Below are positions 37,120 to 46,151 of a stretch of DNA of 64,000 bases, one piece after another. The position numbers and the translations under genes are program-made. Numbering within the stretch: position 1 is the first letter of the stretch; each line of letters begins with the position of its first letter. The stretch comes from Lachnospiraceae bacterium (GTDB lineage: Bacteria > Bacillota > Clostridia > Lachnospirales > Lachnospiraceae), in NCBI GenBank assembly GCA_017621815.1, contig JAGASK010000018.1, positions 1 through 64,000 on the forward strand. The letters run 5' to 3'. A model generated the notes under the pieces. That model saw only the letters and a list, made by a program, of their open reading frames with translations, did not search any database and was not told where the DNA came from.

Positions 37120-37206
37120 TTCACTCCCTGGGTTTTTACTGCAATGAACCGGACCAAGCGTATTATATTATAGAATTCCAAACGGCACAAGTATTCCAAA
37201 GGAGAA

Positions 37207-38940
37207 TTATACTTTCCAGCTGGCAGCCTGTCTGCGCTCCACTACAAAACGGCGGTATATCCCGTCCTGACTGACCAGCTCATCATGAGTTCCCTGCTGG
37301 ACAATTCTACCGCCGTCAACTACAAAAATGCAGTCGGCGCCTCGCACTGTTTTCAGACGGTGTGCAATCATGATGACAGTCTTGTCATGAGTCAGCTCAC
37401 TGATTGCCGCCATCAGTTCCTTTTCATTTTCAGGATCCACGTTGGCAGTGGCCTCGTCCAGAATGATAATCGGCGCATCCTTCATGATGGCGCGGGCAAT
37501 GGCAATTCGCTGGCGTTCACCGCCGGAAACAGATGCCCCGCCCTCTCCAATCACTGTATCATATCCTTCCGGCAGTGCCATAATGAACTCATGGCAGTGA
37601 GCCTTTTGGGCAGCGGAAATTATTTCATCCATGGAAGCGCCCGGTTTGCCAAATCTGATATTATTGGCAATTGTATCCGAAAACAGATAAGTGCGCTGAA
37701 ACACAAAAGAAAAGTTCCGTATCAGGCTGTCATAGCTGTACTCTTTCACATCCCTGCCTCCCAGCATAACCCTGCCTCCCTGAACATCCCAGAAACGGGC
37801 CATCAGATTACATAACGTTGTCTTGCCGCCGCCGCTGGGACCGACAATAGCCACTGTGGTTTTTTCCGGAATGGTCAAAGATACATCATTTAAAATTTTC
37901 TTCTGCTCATAAGAAAAATCCACATGCGAAAGTTCAATACCGCAACCCTCCGGAACAATTTCCTTACCGTCAATGTCCATGGGTTCCACCTTCAGAATTG
38001 CATTGGCCTTTTCCACTCCGATATCAATGGAACGGAACAGCGTGGAAAAGCTGCCTGCACTGTCCAGCTGCTCAAACAGAATGAAAGAGCAAATCAGCAT
38101 TAACAAACAGTTTGCCAGGGGCATTGTGCCGTTAAACCAGAAGCTTACCGCAGCAGCACACACCGCTACACCGGTGAGCTTGTTGGCAATAAACTGTAAA
38201 AAGATAAATGCCACTGAAGGAAGCTCCATGCCGAAAGCAGCCTTTCTGCACTCTTCCACCGCTTCATGGACCTGAGTAGTGGAATCCCTGGTCAAATCAA
38301 AGTTTTTAACCTCTGCGATACCCTGCACATACTCCAGAACCCTGGCAACCAAATGCTCATCCGCATTCATTTTGCGCTGGGATACCGCCTGTTCTTTTTG
38401 CTGCATCAGCGCATTGATTCCCATGAATACCAGCAGACCTGCCAGCGTAATCAGCCCAACCCGCCAGTCATACACAAACATCATAACGGCAATAATCCCT
38501 GCTGTCAGAAAACCGCGGGTTGTAATCATGACAACACGTGTCGCCACGTTTGCCATATTTTCCATGGTATTGGTGGTGACGGAAGCCACTTCTCCCAAAC
38601 TGTTTAAATTGAACCACCCCATTGGCAGATAACGCAGATGCTCCGCTATTTCGATACGCTTGTTGGCACAGGCACGGTAGCCGCCCCTGGTCTGCAGCAT
38701 AGTGGATTTCATATTGATGAGAATAGTCATAATAACAGAACCCACGATAATAGCAAGGCTGCTCCAAAGCGTTGTCATAGTCACATTATTTTCCAGCAGC
38801 GCCTGAATAACAATATAAGATGCCGGGATGCGCATGGCCGAGCATATGGCGCTTAAAACTCCCAGCCAGATGGATGTAATAAACATTCTGCGGTTTTCCT
38901 CTCCGCAGAAATCAAAGAATTTTTTCAGAGTCTGAATCAT
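37207..38940 (-). CDS. ABC exporter subunit (TetR-linked pair, second gene)
   Basis: A 577-residue ABC exporter half with six membrane segments and a full ATPase domain: Walker A GPSGGGKTT, Q-loop VFQRTYLF, signature VSGGERQR, Walker B IIILDEATANVD and switch histidine IAHRLK. It starts directly after the stop codon of the preceding half (TAAATG), so the two are coupled. Both members have intact catalytic residues. Relatives include siderophore and multidrug transporters (IrtAB, YbtPQ-like); substrate not determined. Confidence 0.92.
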   Translation of the reverse strand: MIQTLKKFFDFCGEENRRMFITSIWLGVLSAICSAMRIPASYIVIQALLENNVTMTTLWSSLAIIVGSVIMTILINMKSTMLQTRGGYRACANKRIEIAEHLRYLPMGWFNLNSLGEVASVTTNTMENMANVATRVVMITTRGFLTAGIIAVMMFVYDWRVGLITLAGLLVFMGINALMQQKEQAVSQRKMNADEHLVARVLEYVQGIAEVKNFDLTRDSTTQVHEAVEECRKAAFGMELPSVAFIFLQFIANKLTGVAVCAAAVSFWFNGTMPLANCLLMLICSFILFEQLDSAGSFSTLFRSIDIGVEKANAILKVEPMDIDGKEIVPEGCGIELSHVDFSYEQKKILNDVSLTIPEKTTVAIVGPSGGGKTTLCNLMARFWDVQGGRVMLGGRDVKEYSYDSLIRNFSFVFQRTYLFSDTIANNIRFGKPGASMDEIISAAQKAHCHEFIMALPEGYDTVIGEGGASVSGGERQRIAIARAIMKDAPIIILDEATANVDPENEKELMAAISELTHDKTVIMIAHRLKTVRGADCIFVVDGGRIVQQGTHDELVSQDGIYRRFVVERRQAASWKV

Positions 38941-40704
38941 TTATGCCACCTCCTCATCATTGTCCTTAACACTCATGTGCGCCTCCCACATCTCCTTATA
39001 AAGCGGACAGTTTTCCAGAAGCTCCGCCTGGGTACCCTGTGCGGCAATGCTTCCATCCTTCACCACAAAGATACAGTCTGCATCCGCCACTGTGGACAAA
39101 CGGTGGGCGATTACCAGCAGAGTTTTGCCCTGAATCAGCCGTGCCAGCGCAGATTGAATAATAGCTTCATTCTCCGGGTCGGTATAAGAAGTGGCCTCAT
39201 CCAGAATAATCACCGGCGCATCCTTCAGCATAGCGCGGGCAATGGAGATACGCTGTCTTTCGCCGCCTGACAAATGCCCGCCGGAAGAACCGCAGACAGT
39301 CTGATAGCCATTTTCCAGGCTCATAATAAAATCATGACAGCCGCACGCTTTTGCTGCCGCCATTACATCCGCATCTGTTGCTCCTTTGCGCCCCATACGA
39401 ATGTTTTCCATAACGGAAAGGTCAAACAGGTAGTTGTCCTGGGACACATACGCAATACGGCCGGTACATTCTTTGAGGGGAAGATTCCGAATATCCACAC
39501 CGCCTAATGTAATACTTCCGCTTTCCACATCCCACAATGAAGCAATCAGCCTGGCAATGGTAGATTTACCGCTGCCTGAAGGACCAACCAGGGCATTCAC
39601 CGTGCCCGGCTCTATGCGCAGGCTGACTCCGTGCAGCACTTCCTTCTCATGATAAGAAAAACGGACATCTTTCAGCTCAATGGAATTGTCCTCCGGCAAC
39701 GTCTGCGCATTGTCAGGACGCTTCAAATCTTTGCCCGAAAGAACCCCGGCTACCTCACCGACAATCGTTCCCACCTGGGCAATGTCATCTGTATAGGAAA
39801 ATGCCGTAATCAGCGGCTGCATAATGCCAAAAGACAGGATAATAACAGTGAGGAAGGTTTCTGCTGTCAGAGTTCCCTGCATAAACAGCAGACATCCCAC
39901 AGGAAGAATTCCGATAAGTGTGGATGGAAAGACTGCCATACCGGCAACCTGACCAAACAGGCAGCTTCGCATCCATTCAATAAAGCAGTCCGCCCCTTCC
40001 TTCGCCGCCGAAACAAACCTGGCATAGCTGGTTTTGGACTGGCCGAAAGCTTTAATAACCTCTATTCCGTTAATGTATTCCACTGCCGTGTTGTTTAAAG
40101 TCTTTGTAGCAGTCACTGCACGCTGGAATTTAGCTTCATATCCGTTGAACATAGACAGGAAACACAGGATTCCCAACGGCAAAACGATAAGTGTTGCCAG
40201 CCCCATGCGCCAGTCTATCCCAAACAGCAATATTAACACAGCTGCCGCACCGATGATATTGGAGGTCATTTCCGGCACCAGATGGGCAAGCGTTGTTTCA
40301 ATGGAATCCACCCTCTCCACAATAATGTTCTTATAGGAACCGGATGATTTCTCCAGCACTGTGCCCAGGGGCAGAGTTGCCAGTTTATCCATCAGGCGTA
40401 TTCTCACAGCAGCCAGCACATGAAAAGTAGCATGATGAGACAGCGTAGTGGAAATCGTATGCAGTATGTAGCGCAGCACCCACCACAATCCCATAATAAG
40501 GCAGCATTTCAGGCACCATGCCTTGTCTGCCCTGCCGCTGACAAGGCCGCTAATCAATTCAATCATAATAAAATACGGCACCAGCGAACATGCCACACCT
40601 GCCAGCGCTGCCAGCACGCTGAGCAGATATTCCCCTGTGCGTGGACCTGCCAGTTCCAGCAGCCAGGATGCTGCACTGCGCTTTTTTTCTGTTTTGTTGC
40701 TCAT
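38941..40704 (-). CDS. ABC exporter subunit (TetR-linked pair, first gene)
   Basis: A 587-residue ABC exporter half: membrane domain, Walker A GPSGSGKST, signature LSGGERQR, Walker B VIILDEATSYTD, switch histidine IAHRLS. The ATG at 40704 (MSNKTEKKRS) is preferred because AAAGGAG lies nine bases upstream; an ATG three codons earlier touches that site. It begins just downstream of a 16-bp palindrome that matches the operator of the neighbouring TetR gene, so it is probably repressed by that regulator. Confidence 0.92.
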   Translation of the reverse strand: MSNKTEKKRSAASWLLELAGPRTGEYLLSVLAALAGVACSLVPYFIMIELISGLVSGRADKAWCLKCCLIMGLWWVLRYILHTISTTLSHHATFHVLAAVRIRLMDKLATLPLGTVLEKSSGSYKNIIVERVDSIETTLAHLVPEMTSNIIGAAAVLILLFGIDWRMGLATLIVLPLGILCFLSMFNGYEAKFQRAVTATKTLNNTAVEYINGIEVIKAFGQSKTSYARFVSAAKEGADCFIEWMRSCLFGQVAGMAVFPSTLIGILPVGCLLFMQGTLTAETFLTVIILSFGIMQPLITAFSYTDDIAQVGTIVGEVAGVLSGKDLKRPDNAQTLPEDNSIELKDVRFSYHEKEVLHGVSLRIEPGTVNALVGPSGSGKSTIARLIASLWDVESGSITLGGVDIRNLPLKECTGRIAYVSQDNYLFDLSVMENIRMGRKGATDADVMAAAKACGCHDFIMSLENGYQTVCGSSGGHLSGGERQRISIARAMLKDAPVIILDEATSYTDPENEAIIQSALARLIQGKTLLVIAHRLSTVADADCIFVVKDGSIAAQGTQAELLENCPLYKEMWEAHMSVKDNDEEVA

Positions 40705-40726
40705 TTGTTCCATCTCCTTTACTATA

Positions 40727-40742
40727 GTTAGCTTTAGCTAAC
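40727..40742 (-). promoter_or_regulatory. Palindromic operator upstream of the ABC pair
   Basis: GTTAGCT (40727-40733), two bases, AGCTAAC (40736-40742): a perfect palindrome sharing the GTTAGC/GCTAAC half-site with the operator upstream of tetR (41428-41454). Confidence 0.7.
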
Positions 40743-40750
40743 CCACATCT

Positions 40751-40780
40751 TTAAAAACAGGGGAACACTTTTCCCCTGTT
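40751..40780 (-). terminator. Terminator of the tetR gene
   Basis: AACAGGGGAA (40756-40765) pairs with TTCCCCTGTT (40771-40780), followed on the minus strand by five T's. It separates tetR from the exporter genes, which therefore need their own promoter. Confidence 0.8.
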
Positions 40781-41404
40781 CTAAAGTCCTGTAATCATCC
40801 GCCAGCCCGGCGTAAAGAAATCCAGCATTGTTTTCAGATAACGCTCTGCATCCGCTTTGTGATACCCATGCACGATTGGTTCAAGCAATGCGGTATTATA
40901 GGCGCTGATCAGCATATGCATCTCGTCCCGCTGTATTTCCCTTACGGGAATTCCCCGCTCCTTGCTGCTTTGCAGGAACCGCATCATTTCATCTACACTC
41001 TGCTCGGTAAGATCATGAACATAATTTTCGTAAGGCGTGCCTGCTGAACAGCAAATCAACAGCCGGAAAGCTTCAGGCCGACGGTACATCACATCTAACA
41101 CCATACGGACATCATTGAGTTCATTTTCAAAATCCCACATACTTTCAGGTGTTTCCTGATACAGGGCATCATAGCTGGAAGCAACATGCCTTTCTTTCCA
41201 TGCATTTAACTCATCAACGGCAGGCTGCACCAGAGCGGCAAACATATCCTGCTTACTGGTAAAATGGCGGTATAGAGCCGCCGAAGTCATCCCGACTGCA
41301 TCGGCAACAGCTTTCATGGAAGCCTGCTCAAAGCCTTTTTCCTGAAACTCCTGCATGGCTGCTTTAACGATTTTCTCATGACTGAAGGTTTTATCACGCG
41401 GCAT
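40781..41404 (-). CDS. TetR/AcrR family transcriptional repressor
   Basis: A 207-residue TetR regulator. The HTH is FSHEKIVKAAMQEFQEKGFEQAS then MKAVADAVGMTSAALYRHFTSKQDMF, standard for the family, followed by a helical ligand-binding domain. It lies upstream of and in line with the ABC exporter pair. Palindromes with the same half-site stand in front of both transcription units, which supports autorepression and control of the exporter. Confidence 0.93.
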   Translation of the reverse strand: MPRDKTFSHEKIVKAAMQEFQEKGFEQASMKAVADAVGMTSAALYRHFTSKQDMFAALVQPAVDELNAWKERHVASSYDALYQETPESMWDFENELNDVRMVLDVMYRRPEAFRLLICCSAGTPYENYVHDLTEQSVDEMMRFLQSSKERGIPVREIQRDEMHMLISAYNTALLEPIVHGYHKADAERYLKTMLDFFTPGWRMITGL

Positions 41405-41427
41405 AAAAACCCACTCCTTTCCCTCAG

Positions 41428-41454
41428 ACGTTAGTTAATCAGATTAGCTAACGT
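41428..41454 (-). promoter_or_regulatory. Palindromic operator upstream of tetR
   Basis: ACGTTAGTTAATC, central A, GATTAGCTAACGT: a 27-bp palindrome centred on 41441 with one mismatch pair. It lies 24 bases before the tetR start codon. Confidence 0.75.
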
Positions 41455-41617
41455 AATTAACTTACACTATTCTTCAGAGATTGTCAATCCCCGAATCACC
41501 GTTACAACAATATTTTTCATAATCCGACCTCAATTCAGCACAATTCCTGTTCGGATTCTCATAAAAATGAAATAACTTATTCTCTTATCAGGCCCTATTT
41601 TATATTGCTCCAATTTT

Positions 41618-42454
41618 CTATTTTAAGGCTTCCTCATACAATACTTTATCAACATCTTTAAATACATTAAAAATAATCCTGTCAAAATCCGATGCATATT
41701 TTTTCAAAAAAGCTGTCACTGTTTCTACCGCAATCCCGGCAGCCTCAGCATTCGGAAAATGAAATTCCCCCGTGCTGATGCAGCAAAACGCAACAGAACG
41801 GATTTCATGCTCCACACAGCATTTCAGTACATTTCCATAGCAATTCCGTAAATCCTGCCTGAGTGCATCGTTCAGGCTCCTTCCCACAATAGGGCCTACG
41901 GTATGTATAACATATTGTGCCGGCAGATTATATCCTTTCGTCAGCACAGCCTGCCCTGTAGGTTCTTCATATTGTGAACCATACTGCATTTTCCTGCGGT
42001 TCATGTAATGACTGCACTCCTCCCTGAGCTGAACACCTGCCGCGCTGTGAATAGCGTTGTCAATACAGCGGTGACAGGGTACAAAGCATCCGAGCATCCG
42101 GGAATTAGCCGCATTTACAACGGCGCCCGCCTGAAGCCTTGTTATATCCCCCTGCCAGACAGAGATTTTATCCCCAAAAGGATGTCTGCTTCCATACTGC
42201 TCTGCCACAGTCGGCACGTCCTCCGGAAAGACAATTCCCTTTTCTTTCGCTTCTTCAGTCAGAAATTCATTCTGTATTTTTATCACATTTTCCTGCATGT
42301 GCCCGGGCATTCGGATATTCATAAGGGAGCGGAAGGCCATTCTTTTTTCTTCATAGCCTTTCCCCACTTCCAAATCCTTATATTGCACAGAATCTTCCTT
42401 AAATTCTTTCAACAGAAAATCAAGTCTTTCTTCCTGCTTTTTGTTCCGCGTCAT
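41618..42454 (-). CDS. Zinc-type macrodomain protein (ADP-ribosyl hydrolase, MacroD-like)
   Basis: A 278-residue macrodomain enzyme of the type found beside class M sirtuins (SpyMacroD/SauMacro). An N-terminal helical part (AFRSLMNIRMPGHM) precedes the macrodomain: SVWQGDITRLQAGAVVNAAN, the zinc-binding loop GCFVPCHRCIDNAIHSAAG and VIHTVGPIVG, then FCCISTGEFHFPN. In characterised relatives it removes ADP-ribose from a lipoylated GcvH-like carrier protein. Its usual partner SirTM is present as a pseudogene 1.6 kb away, separated by an ATPase gene; no GcvH-L or lipoate ligase gene is seen. It overlaps the preceding small ORF by 4 bases. Confidence 0.92.
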   Translation of the reverse strand: MTRNKKQEERLDFLLKEFKEDSVQYKDLEVGKGYEEKRMAFRSLMNIRMPGHMQENVIKIQNEFLTEEAKEKGIVFPEDVPTVAEQYGSRHPFGDKISVWQGDITRLQAGAVVNAANSRMLGCFVPCHRCIDNAIHSAAGVQLREECSHYMNRRKMQYGSQYEEPTGQAVLTKGYNLPAQYVIHTVGPIVGRSLNDALRQDLRNCYGNVLKCCVEHEIRSVAFCCISTGEFHFPNAEAAGIAVETVTAFLKKYASDFDRIIFNVFKDVDKVLYEEALK

Positions 42455-42669
42455 TTTTTCATCCTTTCCGCTATATCTTCTATGCTCTTAGCAATATCTT
42501 CATTGATGCCCACAGCCCTTTTTCCCATGCTTTCCGGCACAACAGCCTCTTCCAGATTCAGGCGCACTAAAGACCAGTCTGCATTATCATACAGCATTTG
42601 TTCAAATGGAAAACGAATGATCGTCGGGGTGTTACGTTTATTGCGCACCATTTTTATGATGAACTCCAT
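42451..42669 (-). CDS. Small hypothetical protein
   Basis: A 72-residue frame (or 66 from ATG 42651, which has GGAG 11 bases upstream). It contains RNKRNTPTIIRFPFEQML and ends in an acidic/basic helix KSIEDIAERMKK. It overlaps the macrodomain start (ATGA) and begins one base after the ATPase stop codon, so it is probably translated with its neighbours. No family recognised; it could be a remnant of a larger gene. Confidence 0.5.
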   Translation of the reverse strand: MEFIIKMVRNKRNTPTIIRFPFEQMLYDNADWSLVRLNLEEAVVPESMGKRAVGINEDIAKSIEDIAERMKK

Positions 42670-42670
42670 A

Positions 42671-43924
42671 TCAAAATTCTAAACTGTCTGAATTCAGAAG
42701 GAAATATTTCATTCCCATAATAACAAAGCCATCATCATTTCTCCACGGTTTTGCCGTTCCGTTTACAATTATTATTTTTTTAAAGGAATCCGGAATACTG
42801 CGTAATGAATAAAATTCCTGTATCTGCTTTTCCTTTGATGTTATATTATAGGCGACCTGAATATAATACCTTTGGTTTCCCTGATTGACTACAAAATCAA
42901 CCTCAAGATGCTTCCGAACACGCTTTCCCGCTTTATCTTTTCCATACACATCTATAATACCCGTGTCTACATTATATCCGCGAATAAGCAATTCATTGTA
43001 AACAATATTTTCAATTATATGGGGTGCTTCCTGTTGTCGGAAATTTAGTCTTGCGTTTCTAAGCCCCATATCTGTGAAATAGTATTTCAGATTAGCACCA
43101 ATATATTTTCTACCTTTAATATCATAGCGATTGGATTTTGAAATCAAAAATGCTTCCTCAAGATAATCAATATGTCTGGATATCGTTTTATTGGTATATC
43201 CAGTCCTGCGTTCACTTAAGAAAGTATTTGAAATCTTTGTAGGATTCGTTGGTGCTCCAATGGCAGAAGCAAGAATGTCAACCAATGTACTTAACTCATC
43301 TGTATTTTGGATGTGATTTCTTTCAATTACATCTTTCAAATATACATTTGTAAAAATATTTTTTAAATATTCTGTTTTTTGGCGTTCTGTCTGAAAACCA
43401 GCAACTTGCGGCAAACCTCCATAAATCATATAATCATTCCAGGCGTTATCATACTCTCCCTCATAAACAGAAAAATATTCTGCAAAAGAGAGAGGATACA
43501 TTCTGACTTCGTCTCCTCTTCCCCGAAATTCTGTTACAATATCACTGGACAAAAATCTGGAGTTACTTCCGGTTACATATACATCAATTTGGCTCATGCG
43601 AAGCAAACTATTCAGCACTTCCTCAAACCGAGGCATGAATTGTACCTCATCCAGAAGTAGATAGTAGCGTTTATCATCCTTTATGAAATCTTTGATATAC
43701 TGATAACATATTCGGGGATTTCTTAATTCTTCATTTTCAATACCATCCAAAGCGATTTCAATGATATGATCCTCGTTTATACCATTTTCCATTAGATACT
43801 TTTTAAATATACGGAAAAGTAAAAAAGACTTCCCGCATCTTCGCACACCCGTAACAATCTTTATCATTCCATTGTCTTTTTTCAGGATTAGCTGCTGAAG
43901 ATAAGTATTTCTTTTTATTTCCAT
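42671..43924 (-). CDS. AAA ATPase of the DUF4143 family
   Basis: A 417-residue AAA_14/DUF4143 ATPase. Walker A is VTGVRRCGKSFLL, Walker B YYLLLDEVQFM, sensor region VTGSNSRFLSSDIVTEFRGR. The C-terminal DUF4143 part is a restriction-like fold (LEVDFVVNQGNQRYYIQVAY). Such proteins are common, patchily distributed and of unknown function. It lies between the macrodomain and the sirtuin remnant and probably was inserted there, because these two are adjacent in most genomes that carry them. Its 5' region is AT-rich. Confidence 0.88.
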   Translation of the reverse strand: MEIKRNTYLQQLILKKDNGMIKIVTGVRRCGKSFLLFRIFKKYLMENGINEDHIIEIALDGIENEELRNPRICYQYIKDFIKDDKRYYLLLDEVQFMPRFEEVLNSLLRMSQIDVYVTGSNSRFLSSDIVTEFRGRGDEVRMYPLSFAEYFSVYEGEYDNAWNDYMIYGGLPQVAGFQTERQKTEYLKNIFTNVYLKDVIERNHIQNTDELSTLVDILASAIGAPTNPTKISNTFLSERRTGYTNKTISRHIDYLEEAFLISKSNRYDIKGRKYIGANLKYYFTDMGLRNARLNFRQQEAPHIIENIVYNELLIRGYNVDTGIIDVYGKDKAGKRVRKHLEVDFVVNQGNQRYYIQVAYNITSKEKQIQEFYSLRSIPDSFKKIIIVNGTAKPWRNDDGFVIMGMKYFLLNSDSLEF

Positions 43925-44067
43925 TTAATCACTCCTTGAATTCGTGCAATACACAATTTTTAGTAATTCAATTATACTATAAAAACAACCCTTCTTCAAC
44001 CAGATATTCCTATTTTATGTGCATTTGCACATTTTTATGTAATCAAATTTGGCAAAATCTGAATCTG

Positions 44068-44734
44068 TTATTTTTTTAAACAAATTTGTTGTAATATCTC
44101 GCCAAGATCTCCGTTAATACAGATGGAACGTTCCGCAATTTCTTTTGGAGCGTAAGCTTCGCCAAGATTGATGCAGACATAGACGGTCTTTGAATTTTGA
44201 TAGGCCTGCTGCCAAAAATTATACTTTATAATACCGGGGGTGTTAAATCCCACGCCCAATTCCAGTAATACTACCTTGTCTTTTTTATGTTCTTTTAAGA
44301 AAGCAGTGTAACGGCATGCCGCTTCATTCCAGTGTTCATCTTCTACAAAATACTGGTCGCACCGAAGGTGCATTGCCATATCTTTACCGCAGACAGGACA
44401 TTTCGGAACCATATAAGAGGGAATCAGGCAATCCTTTATCCACGTTGGTTGTTAAAACAAAATGCGGCTTTTCATTGACCAATGCATACAATTCACGGTA
44501 AAGTAAAAGTGCATCCGGTTCAATCCCGTTTAACCATACATGCTTCGACCAATATCCCCATTTTGCTTCTTCTGTGGGAAAAGGATAAAACCCGGCGCTA
44601 TACATATCACTCATGTACGCAGAACCGTATTTTTCAATAAATTCTCCGAAATTATCCGTAAATCGCTTTCCGCCGTAAGTCAACCCTGCTGCCGCAGATA
44701 ATCCTGCCCCTGCTCCTATCACAACAATTACCAT
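44068..44734 (-). pseudogene. Class M sirtuin (SirTM), internally deleted
   Basis: The N-terminal piece (from ATG 44734) has the NAD-binding motif VIVVIGAGAGLSAAAGLTYGG then GFYPFPTEEAKWGYWSK and FVLTTNVD, as in SirTM protein ADP-ribosyltransferases. It ends in a stop 13 codons later. The C-terminal piece, in another frame, starts CLIPSYMVPKCPVCGKDM (second zinc pair) and runs through YFVEDEHW, LLELGVGFNTPGIIKY to 44068. The segment between TTNVD and the second cysteine pair, about 60 residues including the catalytic histidine (TTNVDH) and first zinc pair, is missing. Activity is impossible. Confidence 0.85.
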
Positions 44735-44755
44735 TTTTTCGCCTCTTTTTTTTAA

Positions 44756-45514
44756 TTTACCGTTATCATTCTGCCAGTAAAAGGTATCTCCCTTACAGAA
44801 GAAGGGAAATACCTTTATGAGCATTTTAACCCGCTGGTAACGGAATTCCATAATACGATGAGTCAGACTGTCTCCTATTTTGAGAACAAGCCGAGGAAAT
44901 TATCATTTGCCTGTGCACCGTTGATTTTTTGGGTTTTGAATCCGGAACTTCTCTTATCTTTTCAGGACGCCAATCCCTGGATTTCACTGGATATGATAGA
45001 ATTAGCAGATGCTGACTGTGATTCTTATGTCCTTGCAGACGAAAAACATTTTGGATTACTTGCCATTCCCAAAAACAGACATGGGGAACGTCTTGATTAT
45101 ATACCTGTCAAAACACTCCCCCTATATTTATATGTCCACAAAGATAATCCTTTGGCAAAACAGAAGTCCGTGAATTTTGGTATGTTAAAAAATGAAAATT
45201 TTTTAATGATGGATAAAAAATCCTATTACAGAAAGGTAATCTACTCCCATTCCAAACCATATGGCTATAAACCTGCACCTGCATATGAATCATCAGATGT
45301 AAATCAGATTTGCAGTTTAGTAAATTCAGGAAAGGGCATTTTTCTTGCAGTCAAAAATCCGGCGGCAAACGCTTTGTTTAAAAATGTGGTTATGGTTCCC
45401 TTTGATGAATCCACATTGACTTACAGCATTGCTTTCATTTTTCAGGATTATGATAAACTGGAGCCGCCTGCAAAGAAATTCATGGAATATATTCTAAAAA
45501 ATTCGAATTCATAA
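44756..45514 (+). pseudogene. LysR regulator lacking its DNA-binding domain
   Basis: From 44756 the plus strand encodes the end of a LysR N-terminal domain (GISLTEEGKYLYEHFNPLV) and a complete effector-binding domain (RKLSFACAPLIFWVLNPELL, LPLYLYVHKDNPLA, VNSGKGIFLAVKNP). About 55 residues with the winged helix are absent, and an in-frame stop at 44753 closes the frame. An ATG at 44858 (MSQTVSYF) could start a truncated protein without DNA binding. The break lies 20 bases from the sirtuin start, so one deletion may have damaged both. Confidence 0.75.
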
Positions 45515-45781
45515 CAGCTCTCCTTTTCCTGAAATGTAAATTTCCAGCATTCATGTGGGTCTTAAGCCACATAAAATCATCAATTGTCAGACCATTCATG
45601 AGATCATATTCACTGTGCAGATATTCCCTGAAAAACTCAAAAAACTCATGGACTGACATTGCTTCCCTTGGCAATTCCGCAGGCAGATGTCAGTCTGGAA
45701 ACCGTCATCCGCTGAATGCCAAGCGTCCTGCTTAAACGGATTCCTGCCTTTTCCCGAATCACCTCTGCAGTTTTATCTATT
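45515..45781 (-). other. Stretch with unrecognised gene fragments
   Basis: Two overlapping short frames on the minus strand read like parts of proteins: EIDKTAEVIREKAGIRLSRT (within 45646-45828) and MSVHEFFEFFREYLHSEYDL followed by TIDDFMWLKTHMNAGN (within 45480-45674). They are in different frames and neither is complete. I do not recognise either. The region looks like decayed coding sequence. Confidence 0.35.
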
Positions 45782-45886
45782 TCATAAATCTGCTGCCAGT
45801 ATATGAGCCGCCGTGTGGCGCAAAACATTCAATTCTTCCTCTTTGGGGCATTCCTCTACTGCTCCGTTATTGTAAATTACCTTCAT
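45782..45886 (-). pseudogene. Threonyl-tRNA synthetase N-terminal fragment (34 codons)
   Basis: From ATG 45886, with GGAGG in front, the frame reads MKVIYNNGAVEEC then ELNVLRHTAAHILA and stops. The LRHTAAHILA block is the start of the conserved editing-domain region of ThrRS (usually LRHSxAHLLAQAV). The rest of a thrS gene is absent. It may be a thrS scrap or a peptide-coding leader; no T-box motif was found upstream. Confidence 0.6.
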
Positions 45887-46151
45887 TTTTATCCTCCACA
45901 CTGCAGCTTCATTCCGGGATTACCGCCTGCGCCGACCCAGGAACACCATAATTATTCTAAATCACGATTTACTTTATTGTGATAGCAAGCGAATCAATTG
46001 ACAGTCTTGACTTTTTTACGCTTTTATGGTAATGTAAATACGAAAAGAGGGAAATACTTCCCTCTCTTTTTATTATCCATTAAAAATTAAAATTCAAAAC
46101 ATTGCTACCCTGGTCATGCAAATTCGATTTAATATTCATATTAAAAATAAA
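45887..46151. other. Intergenic region between the thrS fragment and the hybrid kinase
   Basis: No gene is visible. The only strong signal is the hairpin terminator at 46043-46072. The segment 45950-46040 is AT-rich, with TTGACA on the plus strand near 45999 but no good -10 at the right distance. Confidence 0.4.
46043..46072. terminator. Bidirectional terminator
   Basis: AGAGGGAA (46046-46053) with TTCCCTCT (46058-46065), followed by CTTTTT on the plus strand and preceded by AAAA. It probably ends the hybrid kinase transcript on the minus strand. Confidence 0.75.

Noticed and set aside
37285-40741. Several plus-strand frames opposite the ABC exporter genes
   Set aside because: All lie inside the two exporter genes, which have complete motifs; no ribosome sites.
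45887-46080. T-box riboswitch upstream of the thrS scrap
   Set aside because: I looked for the conserved T-box (GGGTGG-ACCGCG) and did not find it; only an unrelated GGGTCGG stretch occurs.
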